From contig CAZKYC010000011.1 in the NCBI GenBank assembly GCA_964556895.1, positions 9,103 through 73,102 of the forward strand: 64,000 bases of DNA, given 5' to 3'. The stretch is from Hinthialibacter sp964556895 (lineage in GTDB: Bacteria; Hinthialibacterota; Hinthialibacteria; Hinthialibacterales; Hinthialibacteraceae). Each line of letters starts with the position of its first letter. The stretch's first letter is position 1. Below, piece after piece: positions 1-8,479 of this stretch. The notes under the pieces are model-generated. The model was given only the letters and a program-made list of their open reading frames with translations, made no database searches and had not been told where the DNA came from. Both the position numbers and the translations under genes were made by a program.

Positions 1-2
1 CA

Positions 3-332
3 CTGGGGCTGAGCTTTCGCTATTTCTTCGTGCGCAAAGTGATGTTGGTCAAATACTCGGTCGCGTTTGTGATTTTTCCCGGCGGGTTTGGAACGCTCGA
101 CGAACTCTTTGAGTCGTTGACGCTGATTCAAACCCGGCGCTTGAAACCGTTTCCGGTGGTGTTGTTTGGGTGCGATTATTGGGGCGGACTGATGGACTGG
201 ATCAAACAGCGCGTCTTAGAAGACGGCAATATCTCTGAAAAAGACCTCAACCTGTTTCACTGCACCGACAGCATCGACGAGACCATCGAGATCATCAAAA
301 GTTCAGACCTAATTCGACGAAATGGAAAGTAA
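3..332 (+). CDS. LOG-family (TIGR00730-type) Rossmann-fold protein, 5' truncated by window edge
   Basis: The frame is open from the first base, so the N-terminal half lies outside the window and about 109 residues remain. It carries the family hallmark PGGFGTLDE, the nucleotide-binding and catalytic motif PGGxGTxxE of LOG-type nucleoside 5'-monophosphate phosphoribohydrolases. The preceding FRYFFVRKVMLVKYS stretch is typical of the larger bacterial members. The family hydrolyses the N-glycosidic bond of (modified) nucleoside monophosphates in the cytoplasm. A GTG at 30 would give a protein lacking the first half of the fold, so it is not the true start. The real substrate cannot be read from the sequence. 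Confidence 0.85.
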   Translation: MGLSFRYFFVRKVMLVKYSVAFVIFPGGFGTLDELFESLTLIQTRRLKPFPVVLFGCDYWGGLMDWIKQRVLEDGNISEKDLNLFHCTDSIDETIEIIKSSDLIRRNGK

Positions 333-520
333 GAACGTTTTTGTAGGGGCGCAGCGCGCTGCAAATTTACCCGACGAAAAGACGCCAACCTGCCACCTCT
401 GCCTACCCCAGACTTTGGGCAGAGGATTATTTCGTCTGGTAGAATGGAACTTCGCGAAGCAGCCCACCATGCAATTTTCCAAATGTCTTTAGGGCGGGTT
501 AATTCACCGCGGCGAACACT

Positions 521-910
521 CTACGAATCTGTTGGTGTATTCATAGGCTTCCCCCACATAAAAAACACCGTCACACACACCACCACCGCGCCGGTCATGT
601 CGGCCAGCCAGTCGGCGAGGTCGGGTGAGCGGGTGGGAATAAACGACTGGTGAAATTCGTCGCTGAGTCCGTATAGCCCGACGAACAACAGCGTCACGCC
701 GACGGTTTTAAGGTTGATGAATGAGTAGTCTCCCTTGAGCCAGGCGCGCAAGAACAAAAACGCCAACAGACCGAAGAAACTCGCGTGCATAATCTTATCA
801 AAATAGGGAATCGACATCGGCGGCCCCGGCAGGCGGGGCTGGTGGGAGAAATAAAACGTCAGCGCCATGTGGGCCAACACCGGCAGCCAATAGCGAACGA
901 ATGGCGTCAT
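521..910 (-). CDS. VanZ-like integral membrane protein
   Basis: A 129-residue protein with four predicted membrane segments and the VanZ signature: a DKIMHASFFGLLAFL segment followed by the acidic YGLSDEFHQSFIPTRSPDLAD loop. VanZ-type proteins are small membrane proteins. Some affect teicoplanin resistance but most have no known activity. It is the last gene of the leftward lipoylation operon, and its ATG overlaps the lipA stop by 4 bp (907-910), so the two are translationally coupled. Nothing links it mechanistically to lipoylation; co-transcription may be incidental. Confidence 0.8.
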   Translation of the reverse strand: MTPFVRYWLPVLAHMALTFYFSHQPRLPGPPMSIPYFDKIMHASFFGLLAFLFLRAWLKGDYSFINLKTVGVTLLFVGLYGLSDEFHQSFIPTRSPDLADWLADMTGAVVVCVTVFFMWGKPMNTPTDS

Positions 911-1782
911 TCCGAACGGTGGTTTCTGGCGTTCATCGCCTGCTCATAGGCCCACTTGGCGCGGTAGGAACTTCTCACTAACGGGCCTGACAACACCGCT
1001 GAGAAGCCCAGGCTCTTACCATAGTCTTCATACTCTTGAAATTCGTCTTGCGACACTACCCGGTCAACGGCGGCGTGTTTTTTGGTGGGGCGAAAATACT
1101 GCCCCACGGTCAAGATGTCACACCCCGCCTCGCGTACCTGGCGGATGGCGCCAATCATCTCGTCTTTGGTCTCGCCCAACCCGGCGATAATGCCGCTCTT
1201 GGTGATGGCGCCGCGCTGTTTGGCGCGGTGGATGACTTCGAGCGAGAGGCCCCACTTTGACCAGGGCTGGATGGTTCGATACAAGCGCGGGACGCACTCC
1301 ACATTATGATTGAGCACATTAGGCCCGGCGTCTAAGACGGTGTCGAGCGACTCCCCGTTTCCGCAGAAGTCGGGAATCAGCACCTCGATCAGCGTACCCG
1401 GCTCCATCTCAAGCGTGCGGCGAATGGTCTCGGCGAAGATGCTGGCGCCGCCGTCGGGCAACTCGTCGCGATTGACGGAGGTGATGACGGCATATTCTGT
1501 ACCTAAGTCGTAAATCGCCTGGGCGACGCGTTTGGGCTCGTCGAGGTCGAGTTCGGGTGGTTTGCCATGCTGGACGGCGCAGAAACGACAGGCGCGGGTG
1601 CAGACGTTGCCTAAGAGCATGAAGGTCGCGGTTCGATCGCCCCAACACTCGCCCATATTAGGGCAGCGCGCGCTTTGACAGACGGTATGAAGCCCTTGGT
1701 CTTCAACGGTTTGCAATACGTCTTCATATTGCTCGCCGCCGGGCAGCGTAATTTGAACGAAAGGCGTTGAATCAACTGGCAT
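907..1782 (-). CDS. lipA: Lipoyl synthase
   Basis: Radical-SAM enzyme that inserts two sulfur atoms into the octanoyl chain on lipoyl-carrier domains. Both iron-sulfur sites are visible. The auxiliary cluster ligands form CQSARCPNMGEC near residues 35-46. The SAM cluster ligands form CTRACRFC (CX3CX2C). The C-terminal RSSYRA supplies the conserved serine ligand of the auxiliary cluster. Length (291 aa) is normal. It lies 20 bp downstream of lipB in the same leftward operon, so the octanoyl transfer and sulfur insertion steps are encoded together, behind a lipoyl-carrier protein. Confidence 0.96.
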   Translation of the reverse strand: MPVDSTPFVQITLPGGEQYEDVLQTVEDQGLHTVCQSARCPNMGECWGDRTATFMLLGNVCTRACRFCAVQHGKPPELDLDEPKRVAQAIYDLGTEYAVITSVNRDELPDGGASIFAETIRRTLEMEPGTLIEVLIPDFCGNGESLDTVLDAGPNVLNHNVECVPRLYRTIQPWSKWGLSLEVIHRAKQRGAITKSGIIAGLGETKDEMIGAIRQVREAGCDILTVGQYFRPTKKHAAVDRVVSQDEFQEYEDYGKSLGFSAVLSGPLVRSSYRAKWAYEQAMNARNHRSE

Positions 1783-1802
1783 CTTTTGTTTCCATTAAGT
1801 AA

Positions 1803-2450
1803 TTATGCGCCAAGTTGTGAGATGCGATGGTGGAACAATACTTCAAAGCGGTCAGCGACGCTCCATACGTCGAGGCTGGAGCCGCCGGTTTCTTCTTCAA
1901 TAGAGGTTACCGTTAAATTCGGCATTCCACAGGGCACGATGCGCTCAAACGGTCCATGTTGCGGCGTCACATTGAGTGAACAACCATGATAACAAAAGCC
2001 CTTGCGCACCCGCACACCAATGAAAGCGATCTTTCGATTTTCGGCCCACACGCCGGTCTTACCGTCGATGACGTGAACCTCAACGCCATATTCGTCGCAC
2101 AGTTCGATGATCAGGTTTTCTAAAAAACGTAAATAGGCGTGAATGGTCATGCCCCGCTGGCGCAGGTTCAATACTGGGTAGGCTACCATCTGGCCGGGGC
2201 CGTGGTAGGTCGCCTGCCCTCCCCGCCGGACCGAGTGTAATTCGATGCCAAGCGATTGGTATTCGCTTTCTGGCAAAAGCAGGTCGCCAGGCTCTGTCGC
2301 CGCGCCGAGAGTAATTGTCGGCGGGTGCTCACACAACAGCAGCGATTCTTCTCCGCGCTCAACCAGTGATTCCTGAACTAGCTCAACCTCTGAGTAGGCG
2401 TCTTTGGTTGTTTTATGAATTGTCGGCAGCGCCAACGAATCTACGGTCAT
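1803..2450 (-). CDS. lipB: Octanoyltransferase (lipoate biosynthesis)
   Basis: Transfers octanoate from acyl carrier protein to the lysine of lipoyl domains, the step before LipA. Family motifs are clear: RRGGQATYHGPGQMVAYP with the conserved His, the KTGVWAENRKIAFIGV segment containing the catalytic lysine region, and CGMPNLTVTSI with the catalytic cysteine. Length is 215 aa, as usual. The start ATG overlaps the upstream lipoyl-domain gene by 4 bp (2447-2450), with GAGAAGG just before it. It is encoded directly between a probable substrate protein and LipA. Confidence 0.95.
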   Translation of the reverse strand: MTVDSLALPTIHKTTKDAYSEVELVQESLVERGEESLLLCEHPPTITLGAATEPGDLLLPESEYQSLGIELHSVRRGGQATYHGPGQMVAYPVLNLRQRGMTIHAYLRFLENLIIELCDEYGVEVHVIDGKTGVWAENRKIAFIGVRVRKGFCYHGCSLNVTPQHGPFERIVPCGMPNLTVTSIEEETGGSSLDVWSVADRFEVLFHHRISQLGA

Positions 2451-2959
2451 GCCTTCTCCGCCGATTGGGCGCGTTTTTCGATCTCGGCTTCGACATCGCG
2501 TCTCACGATGCGTCCGTCGGGGCCGCTGCCTTTGACGTTGGTCAGATCGATACGGTGTTCATTGGCAATGCGCTGCGCCAAAGGGGAGATATGAAGAGAC
2601 GTCACTGTCGGTTGGGCGGGCGCGAGTGCAACAGGAACAATCGGCTTTGGCGCCGGCTCACAGGGCGGCGTTTCTGCGTCAATGGAGTCTATATTCTCAA
2701 TAATTTCGTCAATATTCTCACTTGGCTGGCCGATGATCGCCAATGCGCCGCCGATGGGCACTTCGTCTCCCGGCTGGGCGACGATTTTCAATAGCGTTCC
2801 TGTCTCATGGCTCTCGAGTTCCATCGCGGCCTTGTCGGTTTCGATTTCGGCGAGTGCGTCCCCGGCAGCGACCGAATCGCCCTCAGACTTCATCCACACG
2901 AGGATGCGTCCGGTGACCATGGCGTCGCTCAGAGTTGGCATTTTTACGAGAGTGGCCAT
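2447..2959 (-). CDS. Stand-alone lipoyl domain + peripheral subunit-binding domain protein (E2-like, no acyltransferase domain)
   Basis: Residues 1-80 form a lipoyl domain with the modified lysine in ETDKAAMELE. A variable acidic/proline linker follows. Residues about 125-160 form an E3-binding (peripheral subunit-binding) domain beginning ISPLAQRIANEHRIDL and containing GSGPDGRIVRRDVE. The protein stops there at 170 aa; the roughly 230-residue catalytic acyltransferase domain of pyruvate or 2-oxoacid dehydrogenase E2 is absent. It resembles E2 N-termini or protein X. AAGGAG lies 8 bp before the ATG. It heads the leftward operon with lipB and lipA, and no E1 or E3 gene is nearby. It may be a split E2 partner or a dedicated lipoyl carrier. 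Confidence 0.85.
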   Translation of the reverse strand: MATLVKMPTLSDAMVTGRILVWMKSEGDSVAAGDALAEIETDKAAMELESHETGTLLKIVAQPGDEVPIGGALAIIGQPSENIDEIIENIDSIDAETPPCEPAPKPIVPVALAPAQPTVTSLHISPLAQRIANEHRIDLTNVKGSGPDGRIVRRDVEAEIEKRAQSAEKA

Positions 2960-3005
2960 AGCGATGGCTCCTTATTCTAATTCATTGTCGCTGACATTTC
3001 GTTTC

Positions 3006-3033
3006 TTGACTGATTGATTGTCGATATTATGAT
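3006..3033 (+). promoter_or_regulatory. Probable sigma-70 promoter for dnaE
   Basis: TTGACT and TATGAT separated by 16 bp, about 120 bp upstream of the dnaE ATG in the 194-bp gap between the divergent lipoyl operon and dnaE. Downstream, around 3069-3096, an imperfect dyad (GTACGTTTC / GAAACTGTAC) could be an operator or leader hairpin. Only sequence similarity supports this. Confidence 0.45.
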
Positions 3034-3153
3034 AACTTCAGTCAGTGTTTTTTCGTAGTTTTTTGTGGTTTGTACGTTTCGGGAAACTGTACCAAAACGA
3101 TCCTATCAAATTGTTGAGGGGTGTTCGGGCTTCAGGTCTGAACCACATCGCTT

Positions 3154-6100
3154 ATGTCATCGTCAGATTTTGTCCATTTACACGTCCATTCTGAATATAG
3201 CCTGCTTGACGGCGCCTGCCGCATCAACGAGTTGATCGCCCAGGCCAAGTCGCTTAACCAAACCCACTTGGCGCTCACCGACCACGGCGTCATGCACGGC
3301 TCGCTGGAGTTCTATCAGAAAGCCACCAAAGAAGGCATCCAGCCCATCATCGGCGTTGAGGCCTACGTCGCCCCCGAAAGCCGCCACATCAAGTCGGGCG
3401 GACGCGACACTTCGATTGACGACCGCAGCGACAAGACCGCCTACCACCTGGTTTTGCTCGCCAAAGACTTTGAGGGCTATCAAAACCTGATGAAGTTGTC
3501 GTCAATCGCCCAGCTGGAGGGCTTTTATTACAAGCCGCGCATCGACCGCGAAGTGTTGCGCGAATATTCGAAGGGGTTGATCGGTTTGTCGGCGTGTTTG
3601 AATGGCGAGGTGCCCAACAACCTGCTCGAAGAACGCGGCGACGTCGCGATTGAACGCGCTAAAGAATATCTCGACATTTTTGGCGAAGGCAATTTCTTTC
3701 TCGAAGTGCAGCCCAATGGGCTGGATGAACAAGAGATCGTCAACCGCGAGCTGCGCCATGTGTCAGACGAACTATCCATCCCACTGGTGGCGACCACTGA
3801 CGCCCATTATCTGACTCCCGAGGGCGCCAAGACGCAGGATTGTTTAATTTGTATCGGTACCAAGAAGACTCTGTCTGACCCCAACCGTCTTAAATTGTCA
3901 ACCAACGAACTCTATATCAAATCGGGCGAGAAAATGATCGAACAGATGCCCGATTTTGTCGATGCGGTTGAGAACACCCGCCTGGTCGCTGATCAATGCA
4001 AACTGGAGATCAACTACGACGGCTCCAAACTCATCATGCCGGGGTTTGACATTCCTCAGGATGAAGAATCGCATGAGGAGTATCTGCGCAAGCTGGTCTA
4101 CCAGGGCGCTGAGAAGCGCTACGGCGAGGTCGCCGAAGAGATTACCGCACGAATTGAGAAAGAACTCGACATCATCCTGGGGCAGGATTTTACCGGGTAC
4201 TTTTTGATTACCTGGGATTACATCAACTGGGCGCGCGAGCAGAAGATTTCAGTCGGCCCCGGGCGCGGCTCGGCGGCGGGCTCAGTGGTTGCGTATGCGC
4301 TGGGCATCACCGATATAGACCCCATCAAATACAACCTGCTCTTCGAGCGGTTTTTGAACCCAGAACGCATCTCCCCGCCAGATATTGATACTGACTTTTC
4401 TGACAAACGCCGCGAAGAAGTCATTCGCTATGTGCAAGACAAATACGGTCACGATAAGGTCGCCCAAATCGCCACGTTTGGCACCATCGGCGCCAAAAAC
4501 GCTGTGCGCGATGTGGCGCGGGTGATGGGGCTGCCCCCTTCTGACGGCGACAAAATCGCCAAAATGATTCCTGACACCCTTGGCATCAAGTTGGCCGACG
4601 CGCTTGAAGAAGTGGCCGAACTCAAGCGCCTCAGCGAATCAGACTCAATTCATCAAGAACTGTTCCGCCACGCCTTGGCGATCGAGGGCATGGTGCGACA
4701 AACTTCGACCCACGCTGCTGGGGTCATCATTGCGCCCGACGAGCTGTCCAAGTTCACCCCGTTGATGCGCGGCGCCAACAAAGACGAAGACGTCGCCACT
4801 CAATATGAAATGAAGATTCTTGAGTCGATCGGGCTGCTCAAGATGGACTTTTTGGGGCTAAAAAACCTCTCTGTCATTGACGGCGCTGTCGAGAACATCC
4901 ATGAACGCTACGACCCTGAGTTTACTATCGACAAGATCCCCATGGATGACCCGAAGACGTTTGAACTCTTGTGCCGCGCTAAGACCAACGGCGTGTTTCA
5001 GTTAGAATCAACCGGCATCAAAGAAGTGTTGCGCAAACTTCAGCCCGAATCATTTACTGACGTGATCGCGCTGTTGGCGCTCTACCGCCCCGGCCCGCTG
5101 GGCAGCGGCATGGTCGACGATTTCGTCAACCGCCGCCATGGGCGCGCCGAGATCGTCTATGACCACCCCTCGCTGGAGCCGATTCTCAAAGAGACCTACG
5201 GCATCATCCTTTACCAGGAACAGGTCATGCAAATCGCCAACGCCATCGGCGGCTTCACCCTCGGCCAGGCCGACGTCATGCGCCGCGCCATGGGCAAGAA
5301 AAAAGAAGACCTGCTCAACAAGATGGAGAAAGATTTTTATGCTGGCGCCAAACAAAAAGGCGTCGACCTCTCTATCGCCCAGCGCCTGTGGAACCTGATC
5401 TTTAAATTCGCCGGGTATGGCTTCAACAAATCTCACAGCGCGGCCTACGCTTACATCACCTACCGAACCGCCTATTTAAAAGCAAATTTCCCTGACGCAT
5501 TTCTGGCCTCGCTGCTCACCACCGATATGGGCGATTCAAACAAGGTGGTGAAATACAAAAACGATTGCCCGGATTACGGCATCGCCCTGCTGCCGCCCGA
5601 CATCAACGAATCAAACGAGACCTTCACCGTGACCGACGAGGGCATCCGCTTCGGTCTGGCAGGCGTCAAAAGCGTCGGCGCGGGGGCGGTGCGCGTAGTA
5701 ATCGCTGAGCGTGAAAAGAACGGGCCGTATAAATCGCTGGATAATTTCTGCACCCGTTTGGCGGGCGGGACGCTCAACAAAACTCTGATTGAAAGCCTGA
5801 TTCGCGTGGGCGCCTTTGATTCGTTTGACCAAACCCGCGCAACCCTAATCAACGGGTACACGACGGTTTTAGAGCGCGTCCAAGGCGAATTGCATGATCG
5901 CGCTGTCGGGCAGGATTCACTATTCGGCGATGAAGACGAAGAGGACGCCGCGCCCCAATTAGAAGAATTGCCCGAGCTAGAGAACACCGAGATTTGGGCG
6001 GACGAGAAGAAACTACTCGGCTTCTATCTAAGCGGCCACCCGCTGATGGAATATCAATCCGAAGTGGAGTTGTTTTCCACCCACCAAGCAGGGCCATTGA

Positions 6101-6699
6101 ACGAACTCGAAGGCGAAGACCTAGGCGCCGTTCGCCTATTAGGCATCGTCAACGAGGTCAAAAAGCGCAAGACGCGCAACGGCGATATCATGGCGATATT
6201 CATTCTCGCGGATATGAGCGGCGAGGTTGAAGTCGCCGTCATGCCCCAACTGTTTGAAAAGAGCGGCCACATTCTCAAAGCAGACGACATCATCGTATTA
6301 GACGGCCAGGCCAGCCGGCGCGGCAGCGATGTATCCGTGCGCGCTGACCGAATTATGACGCTGGATGACTGTTGGCGGGGCGGCGGGGTGAACGAGATTC
6401 ACCTCTATGTGTCGTCAGACCATTTTAATGAAGAGAGCATGATGAGGCTGAAGGGCCGATTGTTAGGCTCAAACGGAAGCGTCCCAGTGGTTTTATTCAT
6501 TCGCGTGCCTAAGATTGGCGCCGTGCGCTATGAATTAGAAAAACCGTTTAACATCGAACCGGGCCGCGAACTCAAAGCCGAACTCGAAACCATCCTCAAC
6601 GGCGGGGTGGTCAGGTTTTCGGGCGGAGGCCTTCCCCGCCCCAGCAACGGTAACAGCCGCAACGGCAACTACCGACGGCGCCAGCAAGTGAAGAATTGA
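3154..6699 (+). CDS. dnaE: DNA polymerase III alpha subunit
   Basis: Replicative polymerase catalytic subunit. The N-terminal PHP domain begins FVHLHVHSEYSLLDG (about residues 6-20). The palm carries the catalytic PDIDTDF near residue 408, the fingers and tandem HhH region follow (LLALYRPGPLGSG, GYGFNKSHSAAYA), and an OB fold sits near residues 990-1060 (RLLGIVNEVKKRKT). Length (1181 aa) is standard and no intein is present. No good Shine-Dalgarno precedes the ATG, but this start gives the canonical N-terminus. It is transcribed alone. Its stop codon lies inside the target duplication of a MITE-like element that begins at 6700. Confidence 0.97.
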   Translation: MSSSDFVHLHVHSEYSLLDGACRINELIAQAKSLNQTHLALTDHGVMHGSLEFYQKATKEGIQPIIGVEAYVAPESRHIKSGGRDTSIDDRSDKTAYHLVLLAKDFEGYQNLMKLSSIAQLEGFYYKPRIDREVLREYSKGLIGLSACLNGEVPNNLLEERGDVAIERAKEYLDIFGEGNFFLEVQPNGLDEQEIVNRELRHVSDELSIPLVATTDAHYLTPEGAKTQDCLICIGTKKTLSDPNRLKLSTNELYIKSGEKMIEQMPDFVDAVENTRLVADQCKLEINYDGSKLIMPGFDIPQDEESHEEYLRKLVYQGAEKRYGEVAEEITARIEKELDIILGQDFTGYFLITWDYINWAREQKISVGPGRGSAAGSVVAYALGITDIDPIKYNLLFERFLNPERISPPDIDTDFSDKRREEVIRYVQDKYGHDKVAQIATFGTIGAKNAVRDVARVMGLPPSDGDKIAKMIPDTLGIKLADALEEVAELKRLSESDSIHQELFRHALAIEGMVRQTSTHAAGVIIAPDELSKFTPLMRGANKDEDVATQYEMKILESIGLLKMDFLGLKNLSVIDGAVENIHERYDPEFTIDKIPMDDPKTFELLCRAKTNGVFQLESTGIKEVLRKLQPESFTDVIALLALYRPGPLGSGMVDDFVNRRHGRAEIVYDHPSLEPILKETYGIILYQEQVMQIANAIGGFTLGQADVMRRAMGKKKEDLLNKMEKDFYAGAKQKGVDLSIAQRLWNLIFKFAGYGFNKSHSAAYAYITYRTAYLKANFPDAFLASLLTTDMGDSNKVVKYKNDCPDYGIALLPPDINESNETFTVTDEGIRFGLAGVKSVGAGAVRVVIAEREKNGPYKSLDNFCTRLAGGTLNKTLIESLIRVGAFDSFDQTRATLINGYTTVLERVQGELHDRAVGQDSLFGDEDEEDAAPQLEELPELENTEIWADEKKLLGFYLSGHPLMEYQSEVELFSTHQAGPLNELEGEDLGAVRLLGIVNEVKKRKTRNGDIMAIFILADMSGEVEVAVMPQLFEKSGHILKADDIIVLDGQASRRGSDVSVRADRIMTLDDCWRGGGVNEIHLYVSSDHFNEESMMRLKGRLLGSNGSVPVVLFIRVPKIGAVRYELEKPFNIEPGRELKAELETILNGGVVRFSGGGLPRPSNGNSRNGNYRRRQQVKN

Positions 6700-6967
6700 G
6701 GCTCATCCGGGATTTGGATACGTTCTCTCAAATTGAATTAAAATTTCCCGACACGATCTCAAAGATGATTTTTTTTATCGTTGTATTTGGCATGGGTACA
6801 ACTCTGCTCGCTTCAGTGCGGCTCCGCCTTTTTGCACAGGCGCTCCCTGAGTTGCACCCATGCCTGAGTTGGATTGTCTATTATTGATAGGACGAATATC
6901 ATTTTTTGACCCAATCCCAGGTCATCCATCAAGAGAAGCACTCAACTATCGGAAGAACCAGAATTGA
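6692..6967 (+). mobile_element. Family-1 MITE-like element, copy A, with 8-bp target duplication
   Basis: The element proper spans 6700-6959 (260 bp). It begins GGCTCATCCGGGATTTGG and ends ...ATCGGAAGAACC; the ends are imperfect inverted repeats (about 14 of the first 20 bases). It is bracketed by a perfect direct repeat AGAATTGA (6692-6699 and 6960-6967), the mark of transposition. The left copy contains the dnaE stop codon. An internal hairpin occupies 6789-6864 (GGCATGGGTACAACTC / GAGTTGCACCCATGCC). No coding capacity is evident; short ORFs in it are artefacts. Confidence 0.85.
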
Positions 6968-7027
6968 ACTGACGATTGTATGGGGAGGGCGAGTCTCCCG
7001 ACGAGCCGCGATTGGGATATAAAAAAA

Positions 7028-7112
7028 CTGGTTCTTCACAAAACCCTGTGCACAATTTCTCAAGACATAGACCATTTGGCCGTATTTCTTGCACAGGTTC
7101 TCAGGAGGAGCC
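7028..7112 (+). repeat. Family-3 hairpin repeat, copy 1
   Basis: Shares the exact 18-mer TGTGCACAATTTCTCAAG and the block TGCACAG-TTCTCAG-AGGA with the reverse complement of 41581-41668. The arms CTGTGC and GCACAG can pair into a hairpin. Both copies lie just beyond the right end of a family-1 MITE. It is REP-like in scale, with no gene in it. Confidence 0.6.
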
Positions 7113-7138
7113 AATTTATTTCACTGCCATATTCATTC

Positions 7139-7276
7139 CCCTCACCCCAGCCCTCTCCCAGAGGGAGAAGGGGTTGGCCTTGCCTCAATCATACAGATAT
7201 AGTTCTTGCAATCTTAATCTGAATGTCGCAGTGGCTATTGCCTTCTCCTCATGGGAGAAGGTTAGGTTGGGGGTTT
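7139..7276. repeat. Head-to-head CCCTCACCCC...GGGAGAAGG repeat pair
   Basis: 7139-7173 reads CCCTCACCCCAGCCCTCTCC followed by a GAGGGAGAAGGGG arm. The same unit appears in opposite orientation at about 7242-7276 (CCTTCTCCTCATGGGAGAAGG then TTAGGTTGGGGG). Each unit is itself a hairpin. Repeats of this composition are common between bacterial genes. It lies between dnaE and the 3' end of pdxA and may act as a terminator for both. Confidence 0.55.
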
Positions 7277-7311
7277 AGCTAATCGAAATATACCAGCAGT
7301 TATTTTCCCTC

Positions 7312-8328
7312 TCACCCCGCCAGTCGAATCGCGACGTCAATGGCGTCGAGCAGCGAGCGTTCGGAGGCTTTGCCTGTGCCCGCCAGGTCGAATGCCGTGC
7401 CGTGATCGACTGAGGTGCGAATGATGGGCAGGCCCAGCGTAACGTTGACCCCGGTGACGGCGTCCCACTCGCCCGATTCAGAGTCAAAGCCAAAGTGGGT
7501 CGTCTTGAATGGAATATGGCCCTGGTCGTGATACATCGCGACCACGCCGTCAAACTTGCCTCCCAACAATTGCGGAAAAATCGAGTCGCTGGGGTATGGT
7601 CCAAACACGTTGGCGCCGTCTTGCCTGCCTTGCGCCACCGCGGGCGCGATGGCGTCTATCTCTTCACGGCCAAACAGGCCTGCTTCGCCCGCGTGAGGGT
7701 TGTAGGCGCACACCGCGATGCGCGGCGGTTTACCGTCAAGGCGCGTTAATGCGTCATTAAAGAGGCGGGTGGTCATGGCGATTCGCTCTTGAGTTAACAG
7801 CGACGGCACATCTTTCATGGCGACATGACAGGTGACATGAACAACCCGAAACCCGCCCGCGATTAACATCAGGCTAAATTCTTTGGTATTGGTCTGATGG
7901 GCGAGAATCTCAGTGTGTCCGGCGAAATGATGGCCCGCCTGGTTGATGGCGGCTTTGTGAAGCGGCGCGGTAACGATGGCGTCCACGTCTCCCGCCTTCG
8001 CCCAGGTGATCGCCTGCGATAGCCAGCGAAACGCCGCGTCGCCGCAAGAGGCGTCAACTTGAGCCAGCGGCAATGGATGGCCTAGCCCCGCCTCGTCATT
8101 GAAAAAATAAATGCCATCTCTGGCTAGCGATGGATGATCGATGGTTTCGTACTGAAACGATGCGCCCGTATACTCAAACGCCCGTTTGAGAGCGCGTTCA
8201 GAGCCGATGATGATGGGAACGCAACGCTGCAGTACGGCTTCTTGACCCAGCGCTTTGGCGATGAGTTCCGGCCCGACGCCAGACAGGTCGCCCATGGTGA
8301 CCGCGAGTTTGGGTTTCGTGTTTGACAA
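7312..8328 (-). CDS. pdxA: 4-hydroxythreonine-4-phosphate dehydrogenase (PdxA family)
   Basis: NAD-dependent oxidative decarboxylation of 4-phosphohydroxy-L-threonine in the DXP-dependent pyridoxal-phosphate pathway. Visible motifs are MGDLSGVGPELIAKAL at the N-terminus, the metal-ligand histidines in GHTEIL, YNPHAGEAGLFG and MYHDQGHIPFK, and the C-terminal TSVDHGTAFDLAGTG. Length (338 aa) is typical. Translation appears to start at TTG, preceded by AAAGG about 9 bp upstream. The PdxA2/DenD sugar-acid branch shares these motifs, so an alternative substrate cannot be excluded. No other vitamin B6 genes are adjacent. Confidence 0.9.
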   Translation of the reverse strand: MSNTKPKLAVTMGDLSGVGPELIAKALGQEAVLQRCVPIIIGSERALKRAFEYTGASFQYETIDHPSLARDGIYFFNDEAGLGHPLPLAQVDASCGDAAFRWLSQAITWAKAGDVDAIVTAPLHKAAINQAGHHFAGHTEILAHQTNTKEFSLMLIAGGFRVVHVTCHVAMKDVPSLLTQERIAMTTRLFNDALTRLDGKPPRIAVCAYNPHAGEAGLFGREEIDAIAPAVAQGRQDGANVFGPYPSDSIFPQLLGGKFDGVVAMYHDQGHIPFKTTHFGFDSESGEWDAVTGVNVTLGLPIIRTSVDHGTAFDLAGTGKASERSLLDAIDVAIRLAG

Positions 8329-8479
8329 AGTGTCGCCTTTATATCAATTCGATGGAATAAAACCTTATCTAACGTATCGTTTGTTGGTATTCTAATCTGT
8401 TGATTTATCAACCAGTTTTGGTACTGGCCATCGTTTCACCGAAACCCTCGCGCACCGACTTCGCGCTTTTAGGACGCCA

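Noticed and set aside
3154..6699. An intein or frameshift in dnaE
   Set aside because: The length and motif order are normal and the frame is continuous.
6696..6887. Short ORFs inside family-1 elements (also at 19763-19948, 33471-33671, 41341-41541, 53644-53928)
   Set aside because: They read through the repeated hairpin in either direction, have no ribosome site, and change frame and end between copies; this is repeat sequence, not coding.
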